From the NCBI GenBank assembly GCA_032718475.1, contig JAUCBJ010007340.1, forward strand, positions 1-33,610: 33,610 nucleotides of DNA, in the 5' to 3' direction. The stretch is from Nemertoderma westbladi. Lineage: Eukaryota > Xenacoelomorpha > Nemertodermatida > Nemertodermatidae. Below, piece by piece: positions 10,258-19,789 of the stretch. The position numbers and the translations under genes are program-made. Numbering within the stretch: position 1 is the first letter of the stretch; the number at the start of each line of letters is the position of its first letter. Under the pieces are notes generated by a model. The model was not told the origin of the DNA. It did not search any database and was given only the letters and a program-made list of their open reading frames with translations.

Positions 10258-11436
10258 TGTAAAGGCTTTTGCGGAATTAGCTAGTCATTTTCCCCGCAAA
10301 GTACTCTGTAGGTGTTTTAGCGGACATAAAAAGCCGTTTCCTTACTGTACCGGTGTTTTAGTGGACATAAAAAGCCATTTCTTCTGTATGTGTACTTTAG
10401 CGGACATAACTAGCGATTTTATGTCGCAATACGCCAAAATACTCTTGATACAGTGTAATTCAGATGACGACATCTATCAGCTGATATGTACACGTGTAAC
10501 TTTTTCTTTGTTCTTTGTTCAGTCGACCAATCAGAGCGATTTTCATTTTATTTGTACAGAAACCTCCGGGAAATCGCGCAATGCATTATGGTTTATGTTT
10601 ACCTTTTTTCCTGACGCCAGAACACCGGCTTTGGAATTATTCTGTGTTTCAGACTTTAGCCAAACATTAGATCGGCTTTGATCATAGAAACGTATAACTG
10701 TTATCATATCAAGTCACGCATTAACTCAGCATCTTAAATTATACATACCTTTCACCGCATTATTTTACTGCTATTTACTGTCTGTTATTAATTGTATCAG
10801 TTGATGGAATATTGTTATATTTGGAGAATATCGATAAATAATCAGAAACCCCAATCTTCTTGATATACTGAAGGTTAGAGAGACCGGTTACATATAGCAA
10901 TTGCGACTTACATTATAGTGGTTTTGGAGTGAATCTAATGCTATTTCATAGGCCCTACATGTGTCAGTGGCTGTTCTCCTTATATATGATTAAAATTAGT
11001 GAAGGTCGGCAGATCGGTGTGCAGCATTGTGCGGTAGTGTGCATGAGTGTGATAGATAACAAAGCATCTCCTAAAGAATGCGCTTTATACGTGAATCATT
11101 AGCCATCCCGTTGTGTTTAGTGTAAGTCATAACTCTGTTTACATACTTAGAGCGCCACGTCCTAAAGGAACTGTTAATATTTCCCGAAAGTGAATAATAT
11201 TTGTCAGAGATTATATATTAACGATCAATCGAATAGTACAGTAGGCCTACACCGCAATAAGGTCAGAGCATCCGAATCCAGTCTCCCGGGTAAATCCAGT
11301 GGGTGAATGGTCGCGCATAGGCTGGCTTCGGCTAATGTAGTGTATCAAATACTTGTCATAGGCTAAAGTCGATTTATAACCTAGAAGACACCTAAATTTG
11401 GCAGGTTAAACTGCTAAAGGTCTAAAAGCGCGAACA
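10258..11436 (+). repeat. LTR-like 1.2-kb repeat, copy B
   Basis: This is a full-length relative of 20069-21264 (inverted); its second part also matches 1-742. It starts TGTAAAGGCTTTTGCGG and ends GCGCGAACA. A purine run (gggagcgg, 10250-10257) directly precedes it, as a polypurine tract precedes a 3' LTR. Near its start are three tandem units of about 39 bp (10306-10422) sharing ttagcggacataa, which could be promoter or enhancer repeats. The flanking 5 bases do not match each other, consistent with one LTR of a full element rather than a solo LTR, or with later damage. Confidence 0.65.
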
Positions 11437-11921
11437 ATCAATGCACCCACTGGTTTCATTAGGGATGTTACGCATTACTTATTGGAATTAATTTTATTAA
11501 GAACGAGCGTAAGCGACTGAGTGAAATATGAAACGAGAGCCTGAAAGTGAAATACGGGTACGTACTTTATTTAAATCGAATATTGTGGTGGAGTCACAGT
11601 ATTGTACAATACTCTAAATAGTAGGACCTATCTCACCTCCCCCCAAAACCTGAGATTTCGACTACAGCTGTTCGATACAATAGTGAGATGGGAGTGTTGC
11701 TTAGCAACACAGCAACAACACCTGACACTATAATTAGCTTATCTAATATGTTTTTTTTTCTCATGTCCCTTTAGGGGCTCCGTAGTAACCCACGGAAAAG
11801 TAGCAAACTATTGAAAACAAAAATAGTCTTAAAAGATTCTCGGATAAAAGTTAGGATAAGTAATGAAATTTGATGCATTTCTATGGTTCCTAACGGTTCT
11901 ACATAGTCGGCCTCCCATGTA
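11437..11921. other. No gene; palindrome at 11694-11710
   Basis: gtgttgcttagcaacac is a perfect palindrome around a 3-base centre and also fits an RFX-type pair of half-sites with a 1-base spacer. A short palindromic stretch, gtattgtacaatac, lies near 11600. Otherwise nothing is recognised. Confidence 0.35.
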
Positions 11922-12319
11922 AGGGGCCGTCCAAGTATGATGTCTGCACTTTTCCCCAAAATGTTGACCCCCTCCCTCCCCTAAATCAGATGTCATCAGA
12001 TAGGCGTTGACCCCCCCCCCCCCCCTCCCTTTAATCAGATTTAAAAAAAATTCGCGTCCTAATCTCTGAAACATGGCGACTGGTAACTGAAACAGAAGGT
12101 CGTGCTACGGGCCTTCGGGGGCTTCGAACAATTAAAATAGGCAAGCTATTTAGTCTTCTGCTACTGTATATCTCTTCTAGCACCTATAAATGAACATGCT
12201 GACGTCAGATTTTGGCTGACCCCATCCCCTCCCCTCATCAGCACGTCATCATATTTTCCCAACCCCCCCCCCCCCCCCCCCCCCCCATAAAGTGCTGACG
12301 TCATACTTGGACGGCCCCT
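11922..12319. mobile_element. MITE with ggggccgtccaag terminal inverted repeats
   Basis: The left end aggggccgtccaagtatga and its continuation tgtctgcac are repeated inverted at 12292-12319 (gtgctgacgtcat..ggacggcccct), with about three mismatches in 28 bases. The interior has no coding frame and contains two poly-C runs (about 12010-12025 and 12263-12286). Flanks read ..catgta and aatgta.., so a short target duplication containing atgta is possible but not cleanly placed. The superfamily is not determined. Confidence 0.65.
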
Positions 12320-13165
12320 AATGTAACATTGCGTAGGCCTCCCATGTCATGGCCTGTATTAGGTACCGGTATCGCCTTGCTACTGCCCCTTTCCTTTCCC
12401 CTAATGTAATTTTCATCAATTAAATTTTTTACCATTCCGCTATTATTGCAAATAATTTTAATTTAATATGCTTCTTTCCAGGGAACATTGGTGGGAAAAT
12501 AGCAGTTTCCTTACACGTAGTAACATTTACAAATTTAATAAAGGAAGGATTTATTAACATCTTATCATATAATTTTGTGCAGAAAGTTCTGAAACTACTG
12601 TACAGTAGGGGGCTACTGCATATGTAGCTTGAGATATTGTTTGTAAAGTCTGGTCCACTCACATGATGGAAATTATATAATGCCCATTCACGAAGCAAGA
12701 AAAATCACATCTCACACAATCACCACAAAAAAAGCGAAGTAAGCATACATACAGTACAACTGTGTACTGTATGTAATGTATTTAGCCGTATTAATATGAT
12801 AATACGCAATTTATTTTGTGAGACAGTACTGCAATCCTTAGCCGTAGAAGTTTAATTTTAGAACAATTATTTTACACTGTTATGTGAAAAGTAGCAGAAA
12901 GTTACAGTGTTACTTAAGACCCCGAGTTCTGTTATGTACCGAATATTTAAACCCACTAAACACGTAGATGTATGGTCTCTTGCATCATTAGTCCATCTTG
13001 TAAGTAAGTATAGTAGGTTTTTGGCATACATTCCAACACAAACCAGCTTCCGGCATTCTTGTCAACACTTATTTTGTATCGGCCACTGCTACAACTATAG
13101 TATTACACAGTACCGATAGTAAAATGGCTGCATCCTGCATTCTGGTTAATCAGTATGCACGAGCC
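12320..13165. other. No gene recognised
   Basis: It is AT-rich, with short overlapping frames that resemble no family. gtcatggcctgtatta near 12346 resembles the end of the hAT-like element at 794-2617 and may be a fragment of it. Confidence 0.35.
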
Positions 13166-13215
13166 GTGAACCTCCATCCATCCTATACGTGTAGAAAGCT
13201 ATGCCGGCTTTATAG
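13166..13215 (+). repeat. 50-bp target-site duplication, left copy
   Basis: It is identical over 50 bases to 16729-16778 (begins gtgaacctccatccatcc, ends ggctttatag). The bases outside differ on both sides. The two copies exactly bracket a LINE whose 3' end is a short (tag)n tail, as expected for a target duplication made during target-primed insertion. Confidence 0.85.
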
Positions 13216-13631
13216 TATCAGGTCAGGTATTCTAGGTCATTGATCAAGAAAACTTGCCACCTCCATGCAGCATAAAGGAGGTGCCACCTGTAGCTGTATA
13301 GACCCTCTTACTAGGGCAACTCTGGTCCTGTAACTAGGACCCCCTTCGTTCTGGGATAAGGATGCCCTTGTTCCTGGATTAAGGACCCATATATTTGGCT
13401 GCAGGGGTATCTGGCCTGGCCAGGCAGATGGTGATCTACCAATGGCTGGTCAGGAGTAGAGTGTTCTCATGTCCACTCTGAGTGCACTTCACTGCTACCT
13501 GCACCTGACAGCAGGGGTACAGGGCATGGTCCAGTGGATGGGCTGCACAGCCAATGGTGGGTCATGTGCGCGAGAGTAGATATGGGTGATGGGCCTCATA
13601 TCTGACTCCACTGCGACACCCACCCTGTGGA

Positions 13632-13931
13632 ATGACAAACAAGGGTGTGGTATTTGCCCCGAGAGCTGACTCGGCAAAAAAGCACCCCCCAACCACCACT
13701 ATGGATCACATTAGTAATGCGGAGGTCCAGCCACTAGAGGCCAGTGGAATTACCGGACACAATCGGCCTCACAGGCGTCAGTTATCTCCTGACCGGCTGC
13801 CTGTCTCACCCCCTACTGGAGAGAGAGCAGCCAACAATTCTTTGAGTCCCTTCCCTGATGACCTTTCTTGGACCAAAACCCCGGGTCACCAGGGAGTTCC
13901 TAATGAATTTGCCAACTTTTCATTTTTATGA
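13632..13931 (+). CDS. LINE copy 1 N-terminal frame (99 codons)
   Basis: The frame starts with ATG, is rich in proline, serine and arginine, and ends at a tga at 13929-13931. The next codons in the same frame read into LLIKDMGGGW, the endonuclease region, so this is probably the leader of the same polyprotein cut by one stop. The expected N-terminal endonuclease part, with its catalytic Asn and Glu, is missing between the two. A deletion here is likely. No domain is recognised in the leader. Confidence 0.45.
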   Translation: MTNKGVVFAPRADSAKKHPPTTTMDHISNAEVQPLEASGITGHNRPHRRQLSPDRLPVSPPTGERAANNSLSPFPDDLSWTKTPGHQGVPNEFANFSFL

Positions 13932-13943
13932 CACACCCTACTG

Positions 13944-14577
13944 ATTAAGGACATGGGGGGCGGTTGGCGACTCGCCCTCGCGTCAGCAGATGATAGTGGC
14001 AATGGTGGAATTTATGAATCCAACTGCACATGCAGCATTGGACAAAATAGACCAAATATCTAACCGCATCATCCGTTGCCACTTCTCATGTTCTGGAAGA
14101 CTGGCTAAGACGTTTCCTAAGGTGGTTCTGATTGTGTGCTACTTTCCAAATAGTGTTGCCCCTGTAGAGGAGGTGGAAAATTTCTACCAGAATCTACAAG
14201 CAGCTACTGATGGAGTGGATCAGCATGCATTCTTAACATTCCTGGGAGACTTTAATGCAAGTCTGCATCAATCACCTACATCGCCCTGGGTCTATAGCAA
14301 TAGTGTTAACGAAATTCCGTCCATCTTCAGGATTTTATCTCTGGAAATGAATTATTTTCGGCTGGAACCCAGTTCAAGAAGCGAACTGGAAAGCTATGGA
14401 CTCATAGTGGACCCAGTGGTCACAAGTCCCAGATAGACCATATTCTGTTTCGTGGGAAATACAGGAGCTCTATATAAGACTGTAATGCATTTACACTTCG
14501 ACCCTTCTCCAGTGATCCCCGCCTTATTGTGGCCAAGGTAAGACTTAGTCTGCGTGCTAGCTGAACAACGAAATCTG
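13944..14577 (+). pseudogene. LINE copy 1 endonuclease domain, broken
   Basis: This encodes the central and C-terminal parts of an APE-type endonuclease, which nicks target DNA to prime reverse transcription. The recognisable pieces are LGDFNA (the catalytic Asp-Asn motif), a distal QIDHILF segment and a final SSD(P/H)R motif. Here the last motif reads SSDPR, whereas 31351-31368 has the canonical SSDHR, so the catalytic His is lost. The domain is also split by an 8-bp deletion, a 1-bp deletion and two stops. It cannot give an active protein. Confidence 0.85.
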
Positions 14578-14579
14578 CC

Positions 14580-16757
14580 TTGCCGCGACATGACTGGTCC
14601 TCTCTGTTGCAACAGCCAAGTGTGAGATCCAGCTTCGCACTACAGCTGAGCAACAGGTATGAGGTTCTTACCTCTGAGGCGGCAGATCACTGTGAGGGCT
14701 ATACTGCCTTCACAGAAGCAGTTAAGTTAGCAGCTGCAGAAACAGTTCCTGTATACCCTCGAAACAGGAAAAGGGCCCCCTGGACTGACAACAAAATTCA
14801 GAAGTGCAGAAATGACCTCTATAAGGCGCAGAAAGAGTCCCGACTCAAACAGACTACAGCAGCCAAGAATGCAGTTAAGGCTGCATCTAGGTCCCTGAAC
14901 AGGCAGTACTCTGTTAATCTACAGGAGCTAATAAACCAACAGGTTGATGCCATCAATGATGCTGACGGCAGCAGGCAATCATCCCAGGCATGGAAATCGA
15001 TCAACTTGTTTACTGGGCGGAAAAGCCAACCAACCACCAAGGTTAAGGCTGAATCACCAGCCGATCGCCTCAATGGTTGGAAGGCCCACTTTGAAAAGCT
15101 CCTCAATAATGACAGGGTATTGCCTGATAACTTTATAGAAGTAAAAGTGTCTGAGTCTGTACTCCCAGATATTCCCATTGGCGATATCTCCTTTGCAGAA
15201 GTGAAGGCTGCTGCAAAGAGCATTAAGACCAATCGTGCCAGTGGAGTAGATGGTGTTCCCCCTGAGGTCTTTAAAATACCTGAGTGTTTAAAGCTCATCT
15301 ATCCCATCATAGTAGACATGTACCGAACAACAAGAGTCCCACAAGAAATGAAAACAAATAAGTTGGTGCCAGTTCCCAAGAAGGGCAACCTAACACTCTA
15401 TGGTTCTTTTCGGGGAATCTCATTGATCTCGATTGCTGCAAAACTATACAATAGAATTCTATTAAATCACATCAGGGATCCCATTGAGAGACTGCTCCGT
15501 GGAAATCAGAATTATCATTTATGGTTATCAAAAAAGAAAGACAGGCATCTGGCTGTTATCTTTGTTGACTTCTTCAAGGCCTTTGATTCAGTCTCTCGCT
15601 CACGTATGTTCAGCATACTTTCATTATATGGGATTCCTGATGAAATTATTGCAGCAATCAGATCAGTATACGATGGTTCGACAACATTTGTGTCTACTGT
15701 TGACGGTGACACAGAACCATTTGAAGTGTTATGGGGCGTCCTCCAGGGAGACACACTTGCACCATTCTTGTTCATAAGTGTGGTTGACTATGTTCTACGC
15801 ATGTCCTTAGATCATCATAATGATGATGGGGTGATGATAACTCCACCTACTGGCTCCAGAAGTCGAGGAAATCCTGCCAAGTACCTAACTGATCTAGACT
15901 TTGCTGATGACTTAGGAGTACTCTCAGAATCACTAGAGGGAGCCCAACGGCTCCTCAGCTCATTAGAACATGTTGCTTCTAGTGTTGGTCTTTTTATTAA
16001 CTCCAGAAAGACCAAAATTGTCACAGTTAACTTTGAAAGTCCTCAGCAAGTCTCTGATCGGATGAGCATAAGCTCAAAGGATGGTATGCTTGAGCATGTG
16101 GACGACTTCTGTTACCTGGGATCATGGATCCGGAAGTCAGGTGAGGACCTTCGAATACGTAAGGGAAAGGCATGGGCGGCCTTGAATAGGCTTTCCAGGA
16201 TTTGGAAGTCACCGATAATTAATCGGAAACTTAAGGTCCGATTATTTAGAGCAGCAGTAGTTCCAGTACTCCTCTATGGGAGTCCATGCTGGGCTCTAAC
16301 TGCTGAGGACACCAAATCTCTGGATGGCACATTCACAAGAATGCTACGCCGGGTTCATTGTGTCAAGTACAATGCACACATCTCCAACCAGACACTATAT
16401 AACATTGGAGGTGTCCCATTGGTTCCCCCAAGCTTGACACTAGAACAAAATGGCCTCCGCTTTGCAGGACATTGCTTTCGCCGTGAGGACCAACCAGTGC
16501 ATAATCTTGTACTTTGGCAGCCTCATGGAGTGAATAAGCATGGTGGACAGCCCATGACTTTCTTGAGACGCATCTTAAAGGACACTGGCCTTGAAGATGC
16601 GGATGATCTAGCAAATGTCATGGGTGATAGGGAGTTGTGGCGCGCAATTTCGTCGACAAGCCGGCACAGCATTCTTAAAAATGCAGCTGCAATGCAGCAT
16701 GCCGATCCTAGTAGTAGTACTAGTAGTAGTGAACCTCCATCCATCCTATACGTGTAG
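14580..16757 (+). pseudogene. LINE copy 1 reverse transcriptase, internal deletion
   Basis: The open frame of 725 codons has no true ATG start; it is the continuation of the endonuclease frame. RT motifs are visible: SFRGISLISIAAKLYNR, VIFVDFFKAFDS (first catalytic Asp), VLQGDTLAPFLF, and LDFADDLGV (catalytic Asp pair). Against 31434-33570 it lacks the roughly 20 residues around GFRKGRGTMEPIL and has a few unrelated codons instead, removing RT motif 2. The enzyme is therefore probably dead despite the long frame. The frame runs through the (agt)n tail and stops only in flanking target DNA (tag at 16755). The C-terminal part after the RT (PAWT..LYGSPCWALT type) is common in this LINE group; I do not assign a clade. 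Confidence 0.85.
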
Positions 16758-16778
16758 AAAGCTATGCCGGCTTTATAG
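16729..16778 (+). repeat. 50-bp target-site duplication, right copy
   Basis: It is an exact match to 13166-13215 and follows directly on the (tag)n tail of the LINE. Confidence 0.85.
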
Positions 16779-17282
16779 ACAAAACTGCGCAGACACAACC
16801 CCTATTCCCCCATGACTTGCGAGATTATCCGCATATTAAAGGCCAGTGCCCTTTAATGGGTGTCTTAAGAAAGTCATGGGTTGTCCAATTCTCAGCAATA
16901 GAGCCCCATAAAGGAGACTTACTGGTTCTACTGCTCATTTGAATAGCCGAATTTTAAGTATCCGATGTATTCTATTAGAATTCCAAATCCTGGACAGCCC
17001 CATTAATGCGGCCTATACCTACCACTTACGTATCCGAAGGTCTTCATCTATAACTTCCGGATGATCCATTATCCTAGGTAGCATAAGTCATCCACAAAGC
17101 ACACCACCGTTAGAGTAATGGCCGTACGTTCGGCCATCTTCTGTAATGCATTTTCTGTATTTTCAGACGTTAACTGGAACAATATTAGATATTGCGTTCC
17201 GTTTTGGAGTAGGCCTACGCCTTGGAGATTATTTAGTTGCCTATAGTTGCAATAATTTTTGAGTGTGTGCATGGATTTTGCT
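16779..17282. other. No gene recognised
   Basis: It has mixed composition and short frames without resemblance to known proteins. It is probably the pre-insertion locus that also continues left of 13166. Confidence 0.35.
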
Positions 17283-17296
17283 CAAATTACTTGCAA

Positions 17297-18471
17297 TTTT
17301 TTTTGCAAAAACTTGCAAATTACTATATTGTTATAGATACACTCCGAACGGAGTAAAATAATGACACATGGGGATTAGCATTAAAATTAATACAGTAGCA
17401 ATAAATAAAATACAGTAAAATAACTAAATAAAATATTAACTATAAAAATACGTTTTATGGTTCTAAAACATAAATTAATTAATTAATTAATTAATTGTAT
17501 TGAGCTTGTTTAGATCCGCTAAAGTGGGGCAGGGCAGGCATTGTAGTGCGTGAAAAAGTGATCCACAAGAGGCACCGCAGAACCTAAATACACATTTAGG
17601 TGATGGCTGATGGAACTTCTTGGCGCTGAGGCATAGTTTGTGGTGGAACCCGTGAGCTGTCATGCAGGTAATTAAGTGCCTGTTCTTTTGGCCTGAACGC
17701 TTTCATGTCGAGGTTTTAAAGGCGGGACCCAGAATGAATTGCCGCGCATCGAAACTTGCTTCTCGTTCAACACGGAAAGCTCGGTAGTTAGCTAACACAT
17801 CGTTGTTGAAGACTGAGTTGTTTTTCGACACAATGTCTTCAACAAGTGACTTTTCATCAAGAAGATGGAGAGCTAGAGTTGAAAGCCGATGTATGTAGCG
17901 ATAACATGCGTTTGATATGTGCTGTCTTTATTTTGTCTAAATCTTTTAGGTGTTGCAATTTGAGGTGATGGGCAATAGCATCAATTGCATATGTAGCCAT
18001 TGGGGCAATTTTCATTCTAAATATTAGCAAACCAGTTTCCGTAGTCAGCAGTGGGAGATGATTTAGAGAACCAATCACAGCATAAGCGGATTTCATTTTT
18101 TCCTTGATGTGCAAGCTGAAGCCCAGGGAAGGTTTCAAGGTAACACCCAGATACTCATATTTGTTTGCTATGGTAACCAGTTTGCCACCATAATAAAATT
18201 TATCACAGAGACATAGACGTCCACCTTTTCTAAACTTTACTATCTTGGTTTTAGTGAGATTGACATCCATCCCATTAGCGATGCACTAAATTTGAAGCAC
18301 GTTGAGAACGCGTTGGATGTCTTCGCGGTTGTTTGAGTAAAACACCAGATCATCGGCGTAAAATATGAACTTGATGAAAGCGGCTGCCGTTCGAATTGCT
18401 TCAGCGAGGTCGGCAATGTAAATGATGAAGCACGTTGGTGATAGTGAGTCACCATGAAAAACAAATTACTT
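17297..18471 (-). mobile_element. LINE fragment of a second family, 5'-truncated, with TSD and A-tail
   Basis: The 14-bp sequence caaattacttgcaa occurs at 17283-17296 and 18472-18485, bracketing this segment. On the minus strand the segment starts inside a reverse transcriptase, continues through the protein C-terminus, a 3' untranslated part with a (ttaa)n run (17473-17496), and ends in eight A residues next to the duplication. This is the expected anatomy of a 5'-truncated LINE insertion. Its RT is clearly different from the 13216-16728 family. Confidence 0.8.
17497..18470 (-). pseudogene. RT C-terminal part and zinc-knuckle tail of the second LINE
   Basis: Read from 18470 downward, the frame opens at the HGDSLSPTCFI motif and then FYADDLVFYS (catalytic Asp pair). 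It meets a tag near 18290 and continues with NLTKTKIVKF and YEYLGVTLK, the RT thumb region. A one-base frameshift near 17885 and a tga near 17720 follow. The C-terminus contains a cysteine/histidine cluster (CVFRFCGASCG.., then HALQCLPC) that looks like a zinc-binding tail, and ends near 17500. The upstream RT fingers and endonuclease are missing because of 5' truncation. The family is probably in the Jockey/CR1 neighbourhood, but I cannot assign it securely. Confidence 0.8.
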
Positions 18472-18485
18472 GCAAATCATTTGTA

Positions 18486-18860
18486 CTTCGATGGTCTCGA
18501 TATGTAATAAAATCGATATGCAATACAATTAAAGATATTCCACCAAGAATATTTCATTCTTGGATCTTTGCAAGTTTGCAATCCTATTGGGTAATTTTTT
18601 CCTAGGAAAAAATAACTCCTCTCTCTCGATTTGGGGGTATATTCCAGAGAAAAGATAACAATTTAAGAATACAATTATTTATGTGATTATCTATAGTTAT
18701 AACTCAAATAAACAACGAACCAACAATGAAAATTTACAAACCGAAATCTCAAAAAATATAAATTACAGTATTAGGTCGCATCAGAAAAATTACATTTTTA
18801 AGTACAGTAATTGTTGGCATTCAGAAAATTCTTATTCCCCGCTTTCGGATATAATTAATA
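18486..18860. other. Upstream region of the LDLa gene
   Basis: It is AT-rich. A small hairpin (ccaagaat..attcttgg) lies near 18543-18563. No other feature is seen. A long open frame enters here from 18683, but its sequence before the ATG at 18899 is low-complexity and contains a splice-acceptor-like site. Confidence 0.35.
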
Positions 18861-18879
18861 TTATTTTTAATTCTTCAGA
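18861..18879 (+). promoter_or_regulatory. Probable 3' splice acceptor before the LDLa start
   Basis: ttatttttaattcttcag is a pyrimidine-rich tract ending in AG, 20 bases upstream of the ATG at 18899. It fits a 5' UTR intron or a spliced-leader acceptor. It also argues against starting translation at 18683. Confidence 0.5.
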
Positions 18880-18898
18880 TTCCAAATATATAAAAACA

Positions 18899-19351
18899 AT
18901 GGCAATTATATTCAAAGCAATTATCGCGCTATGCAGCGTTAGTGCAGCTGTGTACGTGGTTGAAGGGCAGGGTGAGACGTGCACCGACGGCGCAATAAGC
19001 TGCGTGTTTCAAGGAAATCAACAATGCGTGCCGCGTTGGTGGCAGTGCGACTCGATACCGGACTGCGACGACGGCTCGGATGAGACTGGATGCGACGCGG
19101 ATTTCTGCACGGCTGAGGAATTCGCGTGTTACGACCAGGGTTACCCGTGCGTGCCGCAGGAATGGGTCTGCGATGGATTCCAGGATTGTTATACCGAGGC
19201 GACACCCGAGCCATCAGACGAAACTAGTTGTGAGACCTGCAAAGAAGGCGCGTCTAAGTGCGGAGATACAAACCAGTGTTTTAAAGACGAACACAAATGC
19301 GATGGTTACCCAGACTGCATCAATGAATTTGATGAACAGAATTGCCCCTAG
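18899..19351 (+). CDS. Secreted protein with three LDL-receptor class A domains
   Basis: The 150-residue protein starts at an ATG with good context (aca ATG G). Residues 1 to about 24 form a signal peptide (MAIIFKAIIALCSVSAAVY), so it should be secreted. Three LDLa modules follow at roughly residues 28-65, 69-110 and 113-149. Each has six cysteines and ends in the calcium-binding acidic pattern: CDDGSDETGC, a longer variant with TEATPEPSDETSC, and CINEFDEQNC. LDLa modules bind ligands using calcium. The first module has the full DxSDE signature, the second carries an insertion, and the third has DE in place of SDE. There is no transmembrane segment. The coding part is intronless and richer in G+C than its surroundings. 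A polyadenylation signal aataaa lies near 19525. The binding partner is unknown. Confidence 0.85.
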   Translation: MAIIFKAIIALCSVSAAVYVVEGQGETCTDGAISCVFQGNQQCVPRWWQCDSIPDCDDGSDETGCDADFCTAEEFACYDQGYPCVPQEWVCDGFQDCYTEATPEPSDETSCETCKEGASKCGDTNQCFKDEHKCDGYPDCINEFDEQNCP

Positions 19352-19523
19352 GTTGGACATGGACATGGATTTCTGACAACGGACCCATTGTGTGTATAGC
19401 TTACAGGACTTACTAAACTTCATTTACCGGTTTAATTTTATCGTCCTTGGTTGAAGTGGTAATGAGTAAACGTGTAAAAAAGTGATATTTTCAATTTGTG
19501 AAATTCGGTTTAATTGAGAAATT

Positions 19524-19530
19524 AATAAAA
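19524..19530 (+). terminator. Polyadenylation signal of the LDLa gene
   Basis: aataaa occurs about 175 bases after the stop codon in AT-rich DNA (attaataaaagc). It is the first canonical hexamer after the gene. Confidence 0.5.
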
Positions 19531-19674
19531 GCAGATATTTTATGTGATTTGTTCAAATATGTTTGATGCACTAATCTTATTCTTTATTTTATACTCAATC
19601 CAAAACAACAATAATAGACAGATTGTGAGGGGGGGGGAACAGACATGGTCCATCCGGGGAATGTTGGAATTATA

Positions 19675-19779
19675 AGAGAACTAGAAAGCCGTGCTTTCTA
19701 GTCTGTGCGACGGGCTTTCTAGTTCTCTAGATTATCCACTAGAAAGCCCGCGGCCGAAGGCCACGGCTTTCTAGTGGAT
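19675..19779. repeat. Two adjacent perfect hairpins sharing a core
   Basis: Hairpin 1 pairs agagaactagaaagcc (19675-19690) with ggctttctagttctct (19713-19728), and its left arm can also pair with gctttctag at 19693-19701. Hairpin 2 pairs atccactagaaagcc (19734-19748) with ggctttctagtggat (19765-19779), and its loop contains gcggccgaaggcc. All arms contain the core actagaaagc. The structure could form cruciforms, or stem-loops if transcribed. Confidence 0.85.
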
Positions 19780-19789
19780 GATCTTCTTC

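Larger units (their letters stand above)
13216..16728 (+). mobile_element. LINE copy 1 (APE-type non-LTR retrotransposon), defective
   Basis: A 3.5-kb element runs from the end of the left 50-bp duplication to the (tagtag)n tail at about 16709-16728. It has a 5' leader (13216-13631), an N-terminal frame (13632-13931), endonuclease remnants (13944-14560) and a reverse-transcriptase region (14580-16757). From 13944 it is nearly identical to 30776-33610, so the family was recently active. Compared with that copy it has an 8-bp deletion near 14013, a 1-bp deletion near 14310, stops near 14478 and 14563, and a deletion in the RT near 15510. It may be full length at the 5' end, because the target duplication abuts non-coding leader rather than truncated coding sequence. 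Confidence 0.85.

Noticed and set aside
10361-10681. 106-codon plus ORF in LTR-like repeat B
   Set aside because: The frame is not kept in copy C, and it overlaps the tandem 39-bp units.
14819-15298. 159-codon minus-strand ORF, repeated at 31659-32138
   Set aside because: It is a shadow of the LINE reverse-transcriptase frame in both copies.
18683-18898. N-terminal extension of 72 residues to the LDLa protein
   Set aside because: It is low-complexity, AT-driven, and contains a splice-acceptor-like site. The ATG at 18899 is followed by a proper signal peptide.
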